26,228 nt of DNA from an uncultured Parabacteroides sp. (GCA_900541965.1 UQLN01000061.1:1-26228); one strand, 5' to 3'; counted from the first letter of the stretch, positions 1-8,144 are shown. The notes: generated by a model from the letters alone, not told the origin. Numbers and translations: made by a program.

Positions 1-44
1 GTCGATTAATAATTTAAAGTAAACCTAATTCATCAAGATATAAC

Positions 45-63
45 AAAAGGGACAACCCTTTTT
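45..63. terminator. Short hairpin with flanking A/T tracts
   Basis: AAAAGGG (45-51) pairs with CCCTTTT (56-62) around an ACAA loop, followed by T-rich sequence on the plus strand. The symmetry would allow termination from either side. No adjacent gene is visible in the window, so the direction cannot be assigned. Confidence 0.4.
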
Positions 64-157
64 ATTACTAAGTATAAACCGAGTCAACCTATTTTATATA
101 TTAGACAGAAAGTAGTCAACTAAAATCATTAAACTACACCGGAATGCCTGTTTTAGA

Positions 158-231
158 TCAGTTTACACCCCCATCTCGACGATACCGAGACCCGGATGTA
201 AGTTCAATCGAGACCCGGGTGTCAAGCATAT
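158..231. repeat. Three-copy CGAGA...GGTGTAAG repeat (two direct, one inverted)
   Basis: CGAGACCCGG occurs at 186-195 and again at 209-218, a period of 23 bp, and similarity continues into a following TGTnAAG. A diverged copy in the opposite orientation (TTTACACCCCCATCTCG, about 162-178) lies just to the left. The inverted copy can pair with either direct copy: CATCTCG/CGAG plus TTTACA/TGTAAG around an internal loop. The segment is more GC-rich than its surroundings. Confidence 0.5.
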
Positions 232-305
232 TAAGTAATAACCTTTCTGATATTCAGATATATACTTATTAAATAAAGAACCCTGTTTTTGTTACTTCAA
301 TATAA

Positions 306-410
306 AGCTATGATAGTAATGATAGTAGCTATGATAGTTAAAAACAGAACTATCATAATACAATATACTGATTATGTGTTGCTTAATAAGAAAATGAGAG
401 TATGATAGTT
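306..410. repeat. ATGATAGT repeat cluster with a perfect inverted pair
   Basis: The octamer ATGATAGT occurs at 310-317, 319-326, 331-338 and 402-409, and its reverse complement at 349-356. AGCTATGATAGT recurs exactly at 306-317 and 327-338, 21 bp apart (two helical turns). TATGATAGTT (330-339) and AACTATCATA (348-357) form a perfect 10-bp inverted repeat with an 8-base spacer. Spacing and symmetry resemble a multi-site operator; no cognate regulator is identifiable in the window. Confidence 0.55.
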
Positions 411-511
411 GATTTTACAAAATCGATTGTATATTCCTTATTCCATATTTGTAAGAACATCTACCCATATTATCCTGAAGATGAAGTTGACGTGCTTCAT
501 TTTTATTAAAC

Positions 512-553
512 AAAAAGAGAGGATACCCTTCTGTGTCAAGGTACCCTCTTTTC
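512..553 (-). terminator. Rho-independent terminator of the GH43 gene
   Basis: Read on the minus strand, AAAAGAGGGTACC pairs with GGTATCCTCTCTTTT with two bulged bases, followed by a T-rich run (TTTTTG). It lies about 40 bases beyond the GH43 stop codon and probably ends the nfnA-gltA-GH43 transcript. Confidence 0.7.
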
Positions 554-593
554 ATTTATATCGAATCTACTAAAAGATTCCTATCGCAAAAAA

Positions 594-2141
594 TTACAGA
601 TTCTGCATTTTGAAGAAAGAGAAAACAGCCGGTTCATTAGCACTTCCGCAATGGATTAAACCAGGGCGAGCCACGCGATCCCAAGGGATCAAGTCTTTAG
701 CCGTACCAGCAGCATCCATTCCTTTTACCGCAGTCCATTTCTTACCGTCAGCACTTTGGAAAAAGGCACAATTACATCCATCTGTCACTTCCATTTTCAG
801 ATAAACAGGAGAAGCAGGAAGTGGCTGTTCATTTAGTATCTGAGTTTTACCATCTATAATCATCTTCAATTGCAACCGGTCGCCTACACAACCCAATGCC
901 ATTTGAGACTTATCATCACCATACATTACGAGACCTTTGAAGCTTTGATTTTTATTTATTACTGCTGTTTCTATGGCATAACGAGAGGTTGACGGACGCA
1001 CACACAAAGCTGTACCATTACGGCTATCCTTTTTAGGCTTGCCACTTAAAAACAAATTTCCGCCTTTGAACTTTGCATCTATATCCGAATAAACATAATT
1101 CCAAGTCCATTCATTGCGAAGTTGCTTATCCTTGAAATTATCCTCAAAATCAGTAACGGGTTGTTGTACTACTCCTTTAAAAGGCATAGGCTGGCGCAAT
1201 TTTGCTGTTTCACCTGTTACAAAATGAGGCCATTTATCTTCTCCCATTACCAACTCCTGCAAAATTGGTTGACGCCCTAAATAAAAATCCGCCCCCGACA
1301 GATATGCATGACAGAGATAAAACATACGCCCATCCCGAAGCGTAGTAAACGTACCATGTCCGCAAGACTGAACTTCACCTCCTCCATGCAGGATCGGATT
1401 TCCTTCATATTTTTCATACGGTCCCTTTAAGTTTTTTGAACGGGCAACAGCTACGGCATAGTCGCTTTTCGGACCACAGCAACCGTTTATCGAATAAATA
1501 ATATAATAATAGTCCCCATACTTGAACCAATGCTGCCCTTCCATACCAATCCGTTCGTCATCCTTTAGCAAGCTGAAAGGTTCACCTTCCAAACGCAAAC
1601 CGTCTGCCGACAATTTACTGCAAAGTAATTCTATCGGACGATTATCCAGTCCATAAGCTTTCCAAGTGATATACAACTGCCCGTTATCTTCCAGAACAAA
1701 AGCATCAATAGCCTCTGTTCCGAACTCTACCAATAAACCATGATCAGTAAAACCCTTTGCCGGGTCCTTTGCTGTCGCTACTCCGATATAAGATACGCCA
1801 TCCGATTTCCTGCGAGCCGTATAATAAGCAAAGACCTTCCCATTGTGATAATACAGTTCCGGTGCCCAGAAAGAAGAAGAGGTCCATTCCGGCTTACGGT
1901 CGAATATATGCCCTACCTGTTTCCAATTTACCAAGTCCGAGGATGTAAACACAGGATAATGCGGAGCCCATTCCGAAGAAGTTCCTGTTGCATAAAAAGT
2001 ATCTCCTATCCTCAAGATAGAAGGATCTGCCATATCACCATGGATAACCGGATTTGTAAAATAAGATGTTTCCTGAGCCATTACGGAAGTTGCGGAACAC
2101 AACGCAATACTTCCGAACAAAGTGAGAATCAATTTTTTCAT
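594..2141 (-). CDS. Secreted family 43 glycoside hydrolase
   Basis: A 515-residue enzyme with a Sec signal peptide (about 1-22, ending VMAQ). The N-terminal five-bladed propeller (about 28-320) carries the GH43 triad: base D39 in MADPS, pKa-modulating D146 in AIDAF, and general acid E201 in GMEGQH. The FWAPEL motif at 91-96 is also typical. A C-terminal beta-sandwich (about 328-515) resembles the accessory domain of beta-xylosidase/arabinosidase-type GH43 enzymes. It probably acts in the periplasm or at the cell surface on arabinose- or xylose-containing glycans; exact specificity cannot be read from sequence. The start is ATG, 11 bp after the gltA stop, with no promoter between, so it is probably co-transcribed with the nfn pair. 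That is an unusual neighbour for a secreted glycosidase, and no SusCD pair lies beside it. Confidence 0.9.
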   Translation of the reverse strand: MKKLILTLFGSIALCSATSVMAQETSYFTNPVIHGDMADPSILRIGDTFYATGTSSEWAPHYPVFTSSDLVNWKQVGHIFDRKPEWTSSSFWAPELYYHNGKVFAYYTARRKSDGVSYIGVATAKDPAKGFTDHGLLVEFGTEAIDAFVLEDNGQLYITWKAYGLDNRPIELLCSKLSADGLRLEGEPFSLLKDDERIGMEGQHWFKYGDYYYIIYSINGCCGPKSDYAVAVARSKNLKGPYEKYEGNPILHGGGEVQSCGHGTFTTLRDGRMFYLCHAYLSGADFYLGRQPILQELVMGEDKWPHFVTGETAKLRQPMPFKGVVQQPVTDFEDNFKDKQLRNEWTWNYVYSDIDAKFKGGNLFLSGKPKKDSRNGTALCVRPSTSRYAIETAVINKNQSFKGLVMYGDDKSQMALGCVGDRLQLKMIIDGKTQILNEQPLPASPVYLKMEVTDGCNCAFFQSADGKKWTAVKGMDAAGTAKDLIPWDRVARPGLIHCGSANEPAVFSFFKMQNL

Positions 2142-2152
2142 GGATATAAAAT

Positions 2153-3622
2153 TTACGCTTGCAATGCTTCGTCCATGGCAGCAGCAGCCTTACGACCGTC
2201 ACCCATAGCCAGGATTACGGTAGCCCCGCCACGCACAATATCGCCACCGGCATATACATCCGGCAAAGCCGAACGCATGGTATCCTGATCGACAACAATC
2301 GTACCCCATTTGCTCACTTCCAATCCCTGGAAAGCACGCGGAATAAGCGGGTTAGGTGAAACACCCACGCTCACAATCACTTCATCCACATCCACAGTCT
2401 CTATTGCACCTTCGATAGCAACAGGACGACGACGACCGGAAGCATCCGGTTCTCCCAGTTCCATTTTTTGTAAACGGGCCTGCTTTACACGTCCACGTTC
2501 GTCACCGATATATTCAATCGGATTATGCAGAGTCAAAAATTCTATGCCTTCTTCCTTTGCATGCTTCACTTCTTCCAGACGTGCCGGCATTTCTTCTTCG
2601 CTACGGCGGTAAATAATCATGGCACGTTCGGCTCCCAAACGGCGTGCTGTACGTACAGAGTCCATTGCGGTATTACCACCTCCGATTACTGCCACCTTCT
2701 TGCCCTGCAGTACCGGCGTATCACTCTCCGGATTAGCAGCATCCATCAAGTTGACACGAGTCAGATATTCATTGGAAGACATCACACCGATCAGGTTTTC
2801 CCCCGGAATATTCATAAAGTTGGGAAGACCGGCTCCACTGGCAGCAAAAATGCCTTTAAATCCATCTTCATGCAAATCTTCGTGGCTGATAGTCTTACCA
2901 ACGATACAGTTAGTAATAAACTTCACACCCATCTTGCGAAGCCCTTCGATTTCGACATCCACAATCTGATTCGGCAGGCGGAATTCCGGAATGCCATATT
3001 TCAATACGCCACCTATTTCGTGTAAAGCCTCGAAAACAGTTACATCGTACCCTCTCTTAGCCATATCCCCGGCAAACGAAAGACCGGCAGGCCCCGAACC
3101 GACAACCGCAATCTTGATTCCATTCTTTTTAGCCACCTCCGGTATGGAAATATTACCACTCTCCCGTTCGTAATCGGCTGCAAAACGTTCCAGATAACCT
3201 ATGGCAACAGCAGGCTTACCCATCTTCAAATGAATACACTTGCTCTCACACTGTTTTTCCTGAGGACATACACGACCGCAAACAGCAGGCAGTGCACTGG
3301 TTTCTTTCAATACGCGTGCAGCTTCCAGAAACTCTCCGCGCTCAATATTCTTAACAAATGTAGGGATACTGATACTTACCGGGCATCCTTGCATACATGT
3401 CGGATTCGGACAATCCAGGCAACGTTGTGCTTCCTGCATCGCCTGTTCCTTTGTCAAACCAAGGTTCACTTCTTCCAGACGTGTATGGCTGCGATACTCC
3501 GCATCCAATTCATTCATCTCAACACGGGGAATATCCGCACGTTCTTTATTTTTTTTGCTTTTCCGAAGTGCTTCTCTCCACGGTTCGGCACGACGGGCTG
3601 CTATTAATTCTTCTGCTGTCAT
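2153..3622 (-). CDS. gltA: GltA-like FAD/Fe-S oxidoreductase, Nfn large subunit
   Basis: Commonly annotated as NADPH-dependent glutamate synthase small chain. With the FAD/2Fe-2S partner just upstream and no gltB nearby, the NfnB (NfnL) subunit of electron-bifurcating ferredoxin:NADP+ transhydrogenase is the better reading. Numbering from the TTG form, eight cysteines for two 4Fe-4S clusters are visible (C71, C74, C79, C83 and C118, C122, C128, C132), then the FAD site GSGPAG (178-183) and NADP site GGGNTA (317-322). Start choice: the longest frame opens with TTG at 3631, but an in-frame ATG at 3622, preceded by GGAAAAA, is preferred (489 aa). Either start sits only a few bases after the nfnA stop, so the two are one operon. 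A sulfide dehydrogenase (Sud) role is the main alternative. Confidence 0.88.
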   Translation of the reverse strand: MTAEELIAARRAEPWREALRKSKKNKERADIPRVEMNELDAEYRSHTRLEEVNLGLTKEQAMQEAQRCLDCPNPTCMQGCPVSISIPTFVKNIERGEFLEAARVLKETSALPAVCGRVCPQEKQCESKCIHLKMGKPAVAIGYLERFAADYERESGNISIPEVAKKNGIKIAVVGSGPAGLSFAGDMAKRGYDVTVFEALHEIGGVLKYGIPEFRLPNQIVDVEIEGLRKMGVKFITNCIVGKTISHEDLHEDGFKGIFAASGAGLPNFMNIPGENLIGVMSSNEYLTRVNLMDAANPESDTPVLQGKKVAVIGGGNTAMDSVRTARRLGAERAMIIYRRSEEEMPARLEEVKHAKEEGIEFLTLHNPIEYIGDERGRVKQARLQKMELGEPDASGRRRPVAIEGAIETVDVDEVIVSVGVSPNPLIPRAFQGLEVSKWGTIVVDQDTMRSALPDVYAGGDIVRGGATVILAMGDGRKAAAAMDEALQA

Positions 3623-3639
3623 TTTTTCCAATAGCTTTA

Positions 3640-4437
3640 TTACTTCTTTTCCATATCTTTATAAGCACCCAAACGCATCAACATCTCGTCGAAATCGACC
3701 TGATGAGCATCAAATTCAGGACCATCCACACAAACGAACTTCGTCTTTCCACCCACCGTAATACGGCAAGCGCCACACATACCGGTTCCGTCCACCATAA
3801 TCGTATTCAGAGAGGCAACAGTCGGTATTTCGTATTTTTTAGTCAGCGCCGAAACAAATTTCATCATAATCGCCGGTCCGATAGTCACACAAAGGTCCAC
3901 TTTCTCACGGTTGATAACACTTTCCACACCGTTGGTAACCAATCCCTTCGTACCATAAGAACCGTCATCCGTCATCACAATCACCTCATCGGAATTGGCA
4001 CGCATTTGTTCTTCCAGGATAACCAGATCTTTCGTACGTGCGGCCAAAACCACAATTACCCGGTTTCCCGCTTTATGGAAAGCTTCTACAATAGGAAGAA
4101 GCGGGGCTACACCTACACCTCCGCCGGCACACACTACGGTACCCACTTTTTCTATATGGGTAGCCTGTCCGAGAGGACCTACCAGGTCTGTAATATAATC
4201 GCCGACGTTCAGTTCACAAATCTTTTTAGACGAACCGCCCACAGCCTGGATAACCAGTGTAATGGTTCCCTTTACCGTATCGGCTCCGGCAATAGTAAGC
4301 GGGATACGTTCCCCTTTCTCACCTACCTTTACGATAACAAAGTGTCCTGCCTTTCGTGAACGGGCTATCAAAGGGGCTTCGACTTCCAGTTTCACCACAT
4401 TGGCAGAGAAATTTTCTTTACTTACAATTTTATTCAT
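3640..4437 (-). CDS. nfnA: FAD/2Fe-2S oxidoreductase, Nfn small subunit
   Basis: A 265-residue protein of the ferredoxin reductase/PyrK-like family. RIPLTIA (44-50) is the flavin-binding strand and GGGVGVAPL (105-113) the NAD-binding loop. C221, C224 and C236 with D216 match the three-Cys/one-Asp 2Fe-2S site known from Thermotoga NfnA. Together with the downstream GltA-like subunit it should couple NADH and reduced ferredoxin oxidation to NADP+ reduction in the cytoplasm, which supplies NADPH in anaerobes. It is first in the operon, with a promoter box at 4477-4484. PyrK of dihydroorotate dehydrogenase shares this fold but would be expected beside pyrD, which is absent. Subunit direction and reaction are inferred from family and pairing. 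Confidence 0.88.
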   Translation of the reverse strand: MNKIVSKENFSANVVKLEVEAPLIARSRKAGHFVIVKVGEKGERIPLTIAGADTVKGTITLVIQAVGGSSKKICELNVGDYITDLVGPLGQATHIEKVGTVVCAGGGVGVAPLLPIVEAFHKAGNRVIVVLAARTKDLVILEEQMRANSDEVIVMTDDGSYGTKGLVTNGVESVINREKVDLCVTIGPAIMMKFVSALTKKYEIPTVASLNTIMVDGTGMCGACRITVGGKTKFVCVDGPEFDAHQVDFDEMLMRLGAYKDMEKK

Positions 4438-4476
4438 TATAATCGACTATTGATAGTTTATCTTCTGTGTTCGATG

Positions 4477-4484
4477 CAAAAGTA
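4477..4484 (-). promoter_or_regulatory. Promoter -7 box for nfnA-gltA-GH43
   Basis: The minus strand reads TACTTTTG, an exact match to the Bacteroidetes sigma-ABfr -7 consensus TAnnTTTG. It would start transcription near 4470 and leave a leader of about 33 bases. No TTTG is seen at the expected -33 spacing. A very short hairpin plus T-run (AGCGA/TCGCT, 4494-4505) just upstream may weakly end the GroES-like transcript. Confidence 0.5.
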
Positions 4485-4529
4485 TATCAAAAAAGCGAGT
4501 TCGCTGCTGTTTTGCCAGAGAAAAAGGCC

Positions 4530-4913
4530 TTATTCGAACAATCCTTCATCTCTAATTAACATCAACAAAGCGGAATGTGGAACAATGAGATACTTCTCTT
4601 CATTAAAATTTATCTCATAAGCCGAATTTTGCAAAAAAACGGCAAGATCGCCTTCGTGTGCCTGTAAAGGCAAATAATGAACCTCTTCATTATTTTTCTT
4701 TTCCCATGCCTCGTGTTCTTCTGCTTGGGAAGGAAGAGGAAACCCGGGACCGACCTTAATGATGTATCCGCTCTGAATTTTGTCTTGCTGCACCGTAGGA
4801 GGAAGATAAAGTCCTGATTTGGTCTGACTTTGTGGATTCTTCGGTTTTATAAGCACCTTATCACCCACCATAAGAAACTTATCGATATCTTTCTGTTCTA
4901 TTGATAATTGCAT
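4530..4913 (-). CDS. GroES-like co-chaperonin paralogue
   Basis: A 127-residue Cpn10-family protein. DKVLIKPK (18-25) is the first strand, TKSGLYLPP (31-39) corresponds to the GroEL-binding mobile loop, GYIIKVGPG (49-57) follows, and EGDLAVF (87-93) and LIVPHSALLMLI (109-120) complete the barrel. It is longer than typical GroES (about 97 aa) because of a charged insert around residues 58-86 and an N-terminal extension. No groEL lies next to it, so this is an unlinked paralogue rather than the main groES. Start choice: the frame can be extended to a TTG at 4949, but that codon lies inside the promoter box 4947-4954, so the ATG at 4913 is taken. Confidence 0.85.
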   Translation of the reverse strand: MQLSIEQKDIDKFLMVGDKVLIKPKNPQSQTKSGLYLPPTVQQDKIQSGYIIKVGPGFPLPSQAEEHEAWEKKNNEEVHYLPLQAHEGDLAVFLQNSAYEINFNEEKYLIVPHSALLMLIRDEGLFE

Positions 4914-4946
4914 AATAATATTGGTTATAATATTTCTAACAGCGAA

Positions 4947-4954
4947 CAAAGATA
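4947..4954 (-). promoter_or_regulatory. Promoter -7 box of the GroES-like gene
   Basis: The minus strand reads TATCTTTG, an exact TAnnTTTG match, 33 bases upstream of the chosen ATG. It overlaps the upstream TTG codon, which decides the start. No clear -33 element is visible. Confidence 0.5.
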
Positions 4955-5065
4955 CAAAAGAAGATTCAGAACCTGTTTATCTCCAAAGAGAACTTCAATG
5001 AAAGGTTTCGTCTATCTGATGTACCATACTAATGCAATACGATTCGACCTACCGCACGGGAATTG

Positions 5066-5103
5066 AAAAAGAAAAAGGAGTTGTCCCTGATAGGACAACC
5101 CCT
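5066..5103 (-). terminator. Terminator of the DUF4251 lipoprotein gene
   Basis: On the minus strand GGGGTTGTCC pairs with GGACAACTCC (one mismatch) around a short loop, followed by TTTTTCTTTTTC. It begins about 25 bases after the stop codon. Confidence 0.8.
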
Positions 5104-5127
5104 TCTTTCCTGATATTCTATTTTCAA

Positions 5128-5697
5128 TTACAATGCACGTCCTTTAAACACATTCGACTGGTCTGAAGGGTACAGACTACCGGTAAACGATATGCGTTCG
5201 CTATTGAAGTTCGGATTTACCGTTGCCGTACATTTGTTGGAACCTTTCACCATACGAATAGAAACACTTGCTGAAACAGCAACTCCCTGAACCATCATGT
5301 TCATTGTAATATTTCCTTTTTTATCGGTTTTCATTTCTACATTGGAAGCACTACCTTCTACAGTAATACCGCCAATACCGTTAGGACCTGAATACGGGCC
5401 GTTGAAAGCCAACTGGATAGTAGCCCTGTCGCCTTTCATAGATACGAAGTTCGTGCTCGGAGTGACATAAACGAAACTACCCCGCTTAAATTCAACCCTG
5501 TCGGCCTCCAATACGAAATCTCTATCCTTTAATGCCTGAACACCTTGCTCAAACAATGCCATTTCTTCTGCTTCATCCGCAGCCTGTTGTGCTTCTCGTG
5601 CTGCTTTTTGAGCTTCTCTCTGCTTCTGCTGCTCTGCTGTCGTTGCGCATGAACTAAATGCAAGGACAGTCAATAATAATAAAACTACTTTTTTCAT
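5128..5697 (-). CDS. DUF4251 family lipoprotein
   Basis: A 189-residue exported protein of the Bacteroidetes DUF4251 family, function unknown. The N-terminus is a lipoprotein signal (MKKVVLLLLTVLAFSSC, lipidated Cys 17). Residues about 20-48 are an Ala/Gln/Glu-rich segment likely to be helical or coiled coil. The rest is beta-rich with alternating hydrophobic strands, including FVLEADRVEFKRG, VTPSTNFVSMKG and a GPNGIGGITVEG turn. It stands alone between its own terminator and the MATE gene 72 bp upstream. No exact TAnnTTTG box is seen in that gap, so either a non-consensus promoter or read-through from the MATE gene drives it. Confidence 0.85.
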   Translation of the reverse strand: MKKVVLLLLTVLAFSSCATTAEQQKQREAQKAAREAQQAADEAEEMALFEQGVQALKDRDFVLEADRVEFKRGSFVYVTPSTNFVSMKGDRATIQLAFNGPYSGPNGIGGITVEGSASNVEMKTDKKGNITMNMMVQGVAVSASVSIRMVKGSNKCTATVNPNFNSERISFTGSLYPSDQSNVFKGRAL

Positions 5698-5769
5698 ACA
5701 TCTTGATTCTTTTAGTTATAACTAATCTATTGACGTTACATATAGTAGACAATCAGTAAAGTAAAAGGT

Positions 5770-7122
5770 TCAATTTAACATCTTCCTTTTCATGTTTTTA
5801 ACATGGTGCCATAAAAATAGCCAGGCTGTCATAGCCGCTATAAAATCCGAAAAAGGAGAAGCAAACCAAACCCCGTCTAACTGCCAGAGATCCGGCAGGA
5901 ACAAAATTGCCGGAATAAGGAACAATACCTGGCGGCTCAGGCTCAAAAACATCGCTTTCCAGGCAATACCGATACTCTGGAAAAACTGGCTGATGGAAAT
6001 CTGGGAACCTACAACAAAGAAAGCTGCCAAGGTCAACCGCAAACCATTCTCCGAAACTGCTATCAATTCGGGGTCATTCGTAAACGCCCGCACAATCAGA
6101 CCTGGTAACAACCAACTCGCCAAACATCCAGCTCCGGTAATAATCGTAGATGTAATAATAACCAGCCTCAACGTTTCCTGTACACGTTTATAAAGCCCCG
6201 CTCCATAGTTAAAACCGACAATCGGCTGCATCCCCTGAGCAATGCCGATAATCAGCATGACCAGCAGCATTCCCACACTGGTAATAATCCCATTCGCCCC
6301 GATAGCCATATCGCCTCCATATTTCTTCAATGCATGATTCTGGATGATAGTAACCGCACTACCCGCCAACTGCATTGCAAAAGGCGAAACACCTATCGTC
6401 AGGATATTCCATATAACAGCAGATTCCGGTTTGAAATATTTAACATGGAAACGGACTATACTCTCTTTGTTCAGGAAATGGCTCATCACATAAACGGCAC
6501 TGACAGCCATCGAAATCACTGTAGCAATAGCTGCTCCCTGTATCCCCATATCGAACCAGAAGATAAATATAGGATCGAGGATAACATTTATCACCGCGCC
6601 TATCATCATCGTAATCATGGCTTTCTTCGGATAACCGGATGCACGCATTACGGCATTGAAACCGAAACTCAATGAAGCCAGCAGGTTGCCGGGTATGGCA
6701 ATATACAAATATTCTTCCGCATAAGGTATCGTCTGCTCGCTCCCACCGAACCAAGTCAACAGATCTTTCAGAAACAGCATGCTGGGGATTATCGTCAAGG
6801 CAGAGATAATAAAAGTCAGCGTCAAGGCATTACCCAGCACTTTCTCCGCCATGTCATTCGCTTTACGTCCCAAATGGATAGAGACACGTGTAGCCGCACC
6901 TGCCCCGACCAACATCCCGAATGCCTGCAAAAACAACAAGATGGGAAATGTCAGGGTAAGTCCCGCCATCGCCAATGGGCCTACCCCTTGCCCGATAAAA
7001 ATACGGTCCACTATATTGTATAATGCATTTACCATCGTACCGACTACAGCCGGTATCGCGTAATGCAACAACAGCGAACTCACCTTTTCATATTCCAGCC
7101 TTTTGGTAATTTCACTCGTCAT
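5770..7122 (-). CDS. MATE family multidrug/metabolite exporter
   Basis: A 450-residue polytopic inner-membrane protein with about twelve hydrophobic segments in two homologous halves. The first half has the MATE-typical YNIVDRIFIGQGVGPLAMAG (about 35-54), and the second half repeats the pattern around QNHALKKYGGDMAIGANGI. Family members export cationic compounds using Na+ or H+ gradients; the substrate here is unknown. The gene starts 3 bp after the stop of the ABC ATPase, so it is translated from the same message as the FecCD-type importer. The pairing hints that uptake and export of related compounds are co-regulated, which is inference only. Confidence 0.92.
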   Translation of the reverse strand: MTSEITKRLEYEKVSSLLLHYAIPAVVGTMVNALYNIVDRIFIGQGVGPLAMAGLTLTFPILLFLQAFGMLVGAGAATRVSIHLGRKANDMAEKVLGNALTLTFIISALTIIPSMLFLKDLLTWFGGSEQTIPYAEEYLYIAIPGNLLASLSFGFNAVMRASGYPKKAMITMMIGAVINVILDPIFIFWFDMGIQGAAIATVISMAVSAVYVMSHFLNKESIVRFHVKYFKPESAVIWNILTIGVSPFAMQLAGSAVTIIQNHALKKYGGDMAIGANGIITSVGMLLVMLIIGIAQGMQPIVGFNYGAGLYKRVQETLRLVIITSTIITGAGCLASWLLPGLIVRAFTNDPELIAVSENGLRLTLAAFFVVGSQISISQFFQSIGIAWKAMFLSLSRQVLFLIPAILFLPDLWQLDGVWFASPFSDFIAAMTAWLFLWHHVKNMKRKMLN

Positions 7123-7125
7123 AAT

Positions 7126-8139
7126 CTATAATCGTATATTCTTCATTTCTTTTATAAGCCCTGCCACGTCCGTAAACGTTTTCGTTGCGGAATCCGGCAT
7201 AGTCATAACCAGTTGATGTGCAGAACGGCAATTTATATTCATCTGCCCATCTTTTACCGGAGAAGGTCTGAAACCGTTCCGGATAAGTGCATTGCCCACC
7301 CAGTAAGAAACCAGGAAATCCCCTTCCACTCCTATGGGAGAAACCGGCGCCTGTGTATTTAATTTCCCGGTTGACGAGTCGAAAACAATCCCGTCCCGGC
7401 TAAAGAATGTTTCAAAAGCTCCGTTCATAATTAAATCTTCCGGGGTTCCGGACGACATGGGACGCCCTTTTTCCTGTAACCACAGGCAATCTCCCATCTG
7501 CAGGGCCAGGTCCAGATCGTGGGTCGACAGCAGAATTGCCTTATTTTGTTCTACCGCAAGTTTATGCAACAAGACCATCGTTTCAATACGGCTTGTCACA
7601 TCCAGAAAAGCCGTAGGTTCATCCAGCAGGATAATCGGGCACTGCTGTGCCAAGACCTTTGCAATCATCGCTTTTTGGCGTTCTCCATCACTCAGTTCCG
7701 ATACATAGTTTTGTGATTTATGGGCAATACCGGCTGCCTCCAGCGATTGCCCGATGATTTCCCGGTCGTGCGCTTTCAGTTGACCGAAAAATCCCGTATA
7801 CGGATGACGCCCCAGGGAAACCAGGTCGTAGACAGTTATACCGCCTGCATTTGTCTTTTCTGTCAATACAACCCCTACGGTCAGTGAAAAGTTGTATTGG
7901 GAATACGAATCCAGCGGTTTGCCCATCAAACGGATTTCTCCGTCCAAAGGCGGCTGGAAACCGCATAGTGTCCGTAGCAAAGTAGATTTTCCCGCTCCGT
8001 TCAATCCGAGCAAGCAAGTCACTTCTCCGGCAAACAACTGCAAATCCAGTGCTTCATGTATCACTTTCCGTTTACCTCCTTTCAGCAGATATCCGATACT
8101 TAGCTGCTTTGTTTCTATCACAGGACTGTTATTCATCAT
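7126..8139 (-). CDS. FecE/BtuD-type ABC importer ATPase
   Basis: ATP-binding subunit of an iron-siderophore, haem or cobalamin-type importer. Numbered from the longer TTG form: Walker A GLNGAGKST (48-56), signature LSDGE (152-156), Walker B IILLDE (172-177), H-loop H210. Residues about 255-340 form a C-terminal extension of some 85 residues beyond the usual ATPase core; its role is unknown. The longest frame starts at a TTG at 8148 that overlaps the permease stop. Tandem ATG codons at 8139 and 8136, directly after that stop, are more likely, and 8139 is used here (337 aa). It is coupled to the permease upstream and the MATE gene downstream. No substrate-binding protein is in the window. Confidence 0.9.
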   Translation of the reverse strand: MMNNSPVIETKQLSIGYLLKGGKRKVIHEALDLQLFAGEVTCLLGLNGAGKSTLLRTLCGFQPPLDGEIRLMGKPLDSYSQYNFSLTVGVVLTEKTNAGGITVYDLVSLGRHPYTGFFGQLKAHDREIIGQSLEAAGIAHKSQNYVSELSDGERQKAMIAKVLAQQCPIILLDEPTAFLDVTSRIETMVLLHKLAVEQNKAILLSTHDLDLALQMGDCLWLQEKGRPMSSGTPEDLIMNGAFETFFSRDGIVFDSSTGKLNTQAPVSPIGVEGDFLVSYWVGNALIRNGFRPSPVKDGQMNINCRSAHQLVMTMPDSATKTFTDVAGLIKEMKNIRL

Positions 8140-8144
8140 AGCGT

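Larger units (their letters stand above)
1..593. other. Gene-free AT-rich intergenic region
   Basis: I see no coding frame with a credible start, family match or ribosome site in these 593 bases on either strand. The stretch is AT-rich and holds, from left to right, a small hairpin with a T-tract (45-63), a three-copy GC-rich repeat (about 158-231), a cluster of ATGATAGT repeats (306-410) and the terminator of the GH43 gene (512-553). A near-consensus promoter box CATATTTG lies at about 445-452 on the plus strand, but nothing downstream of it on that strand looks like a gene. The repeats suggest a regulatory region or small RNA belonging partly to a gene left of the window; that is inference. 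Confidence 0.6.

Noticed and set aside
306..410. ATGATAGT repeats as a CRISPR array
   Set aside because: Units are 8 to 12 bases with irregular, very short gaps and mixed orientation, and no cas genes are present.
478..506. Plus-strand hairpin ATGAAG/CTTCAT followed by TTTTATT
   Set aside because: The stem is only 6 bp and there is no plus-strand gene for it to terminate.
3397..4359. A 320-codon open frame on the plus strand opposite nfnA and gltA
   Set aside because: The product is low-complexity, His/Thr/Ser-rich and matches no family, while the opposite strand carries intact cofactor motifs. It is an antisense shadow.
3640..4437. NfnA-like protein as PyrK of dihydroorotate dehydrogenase
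   Set aside because: No pyrD neighbour exists, and the D216/C221/C224/C236 pattern with a GltA-like partner fits the Nfn small subunit better.
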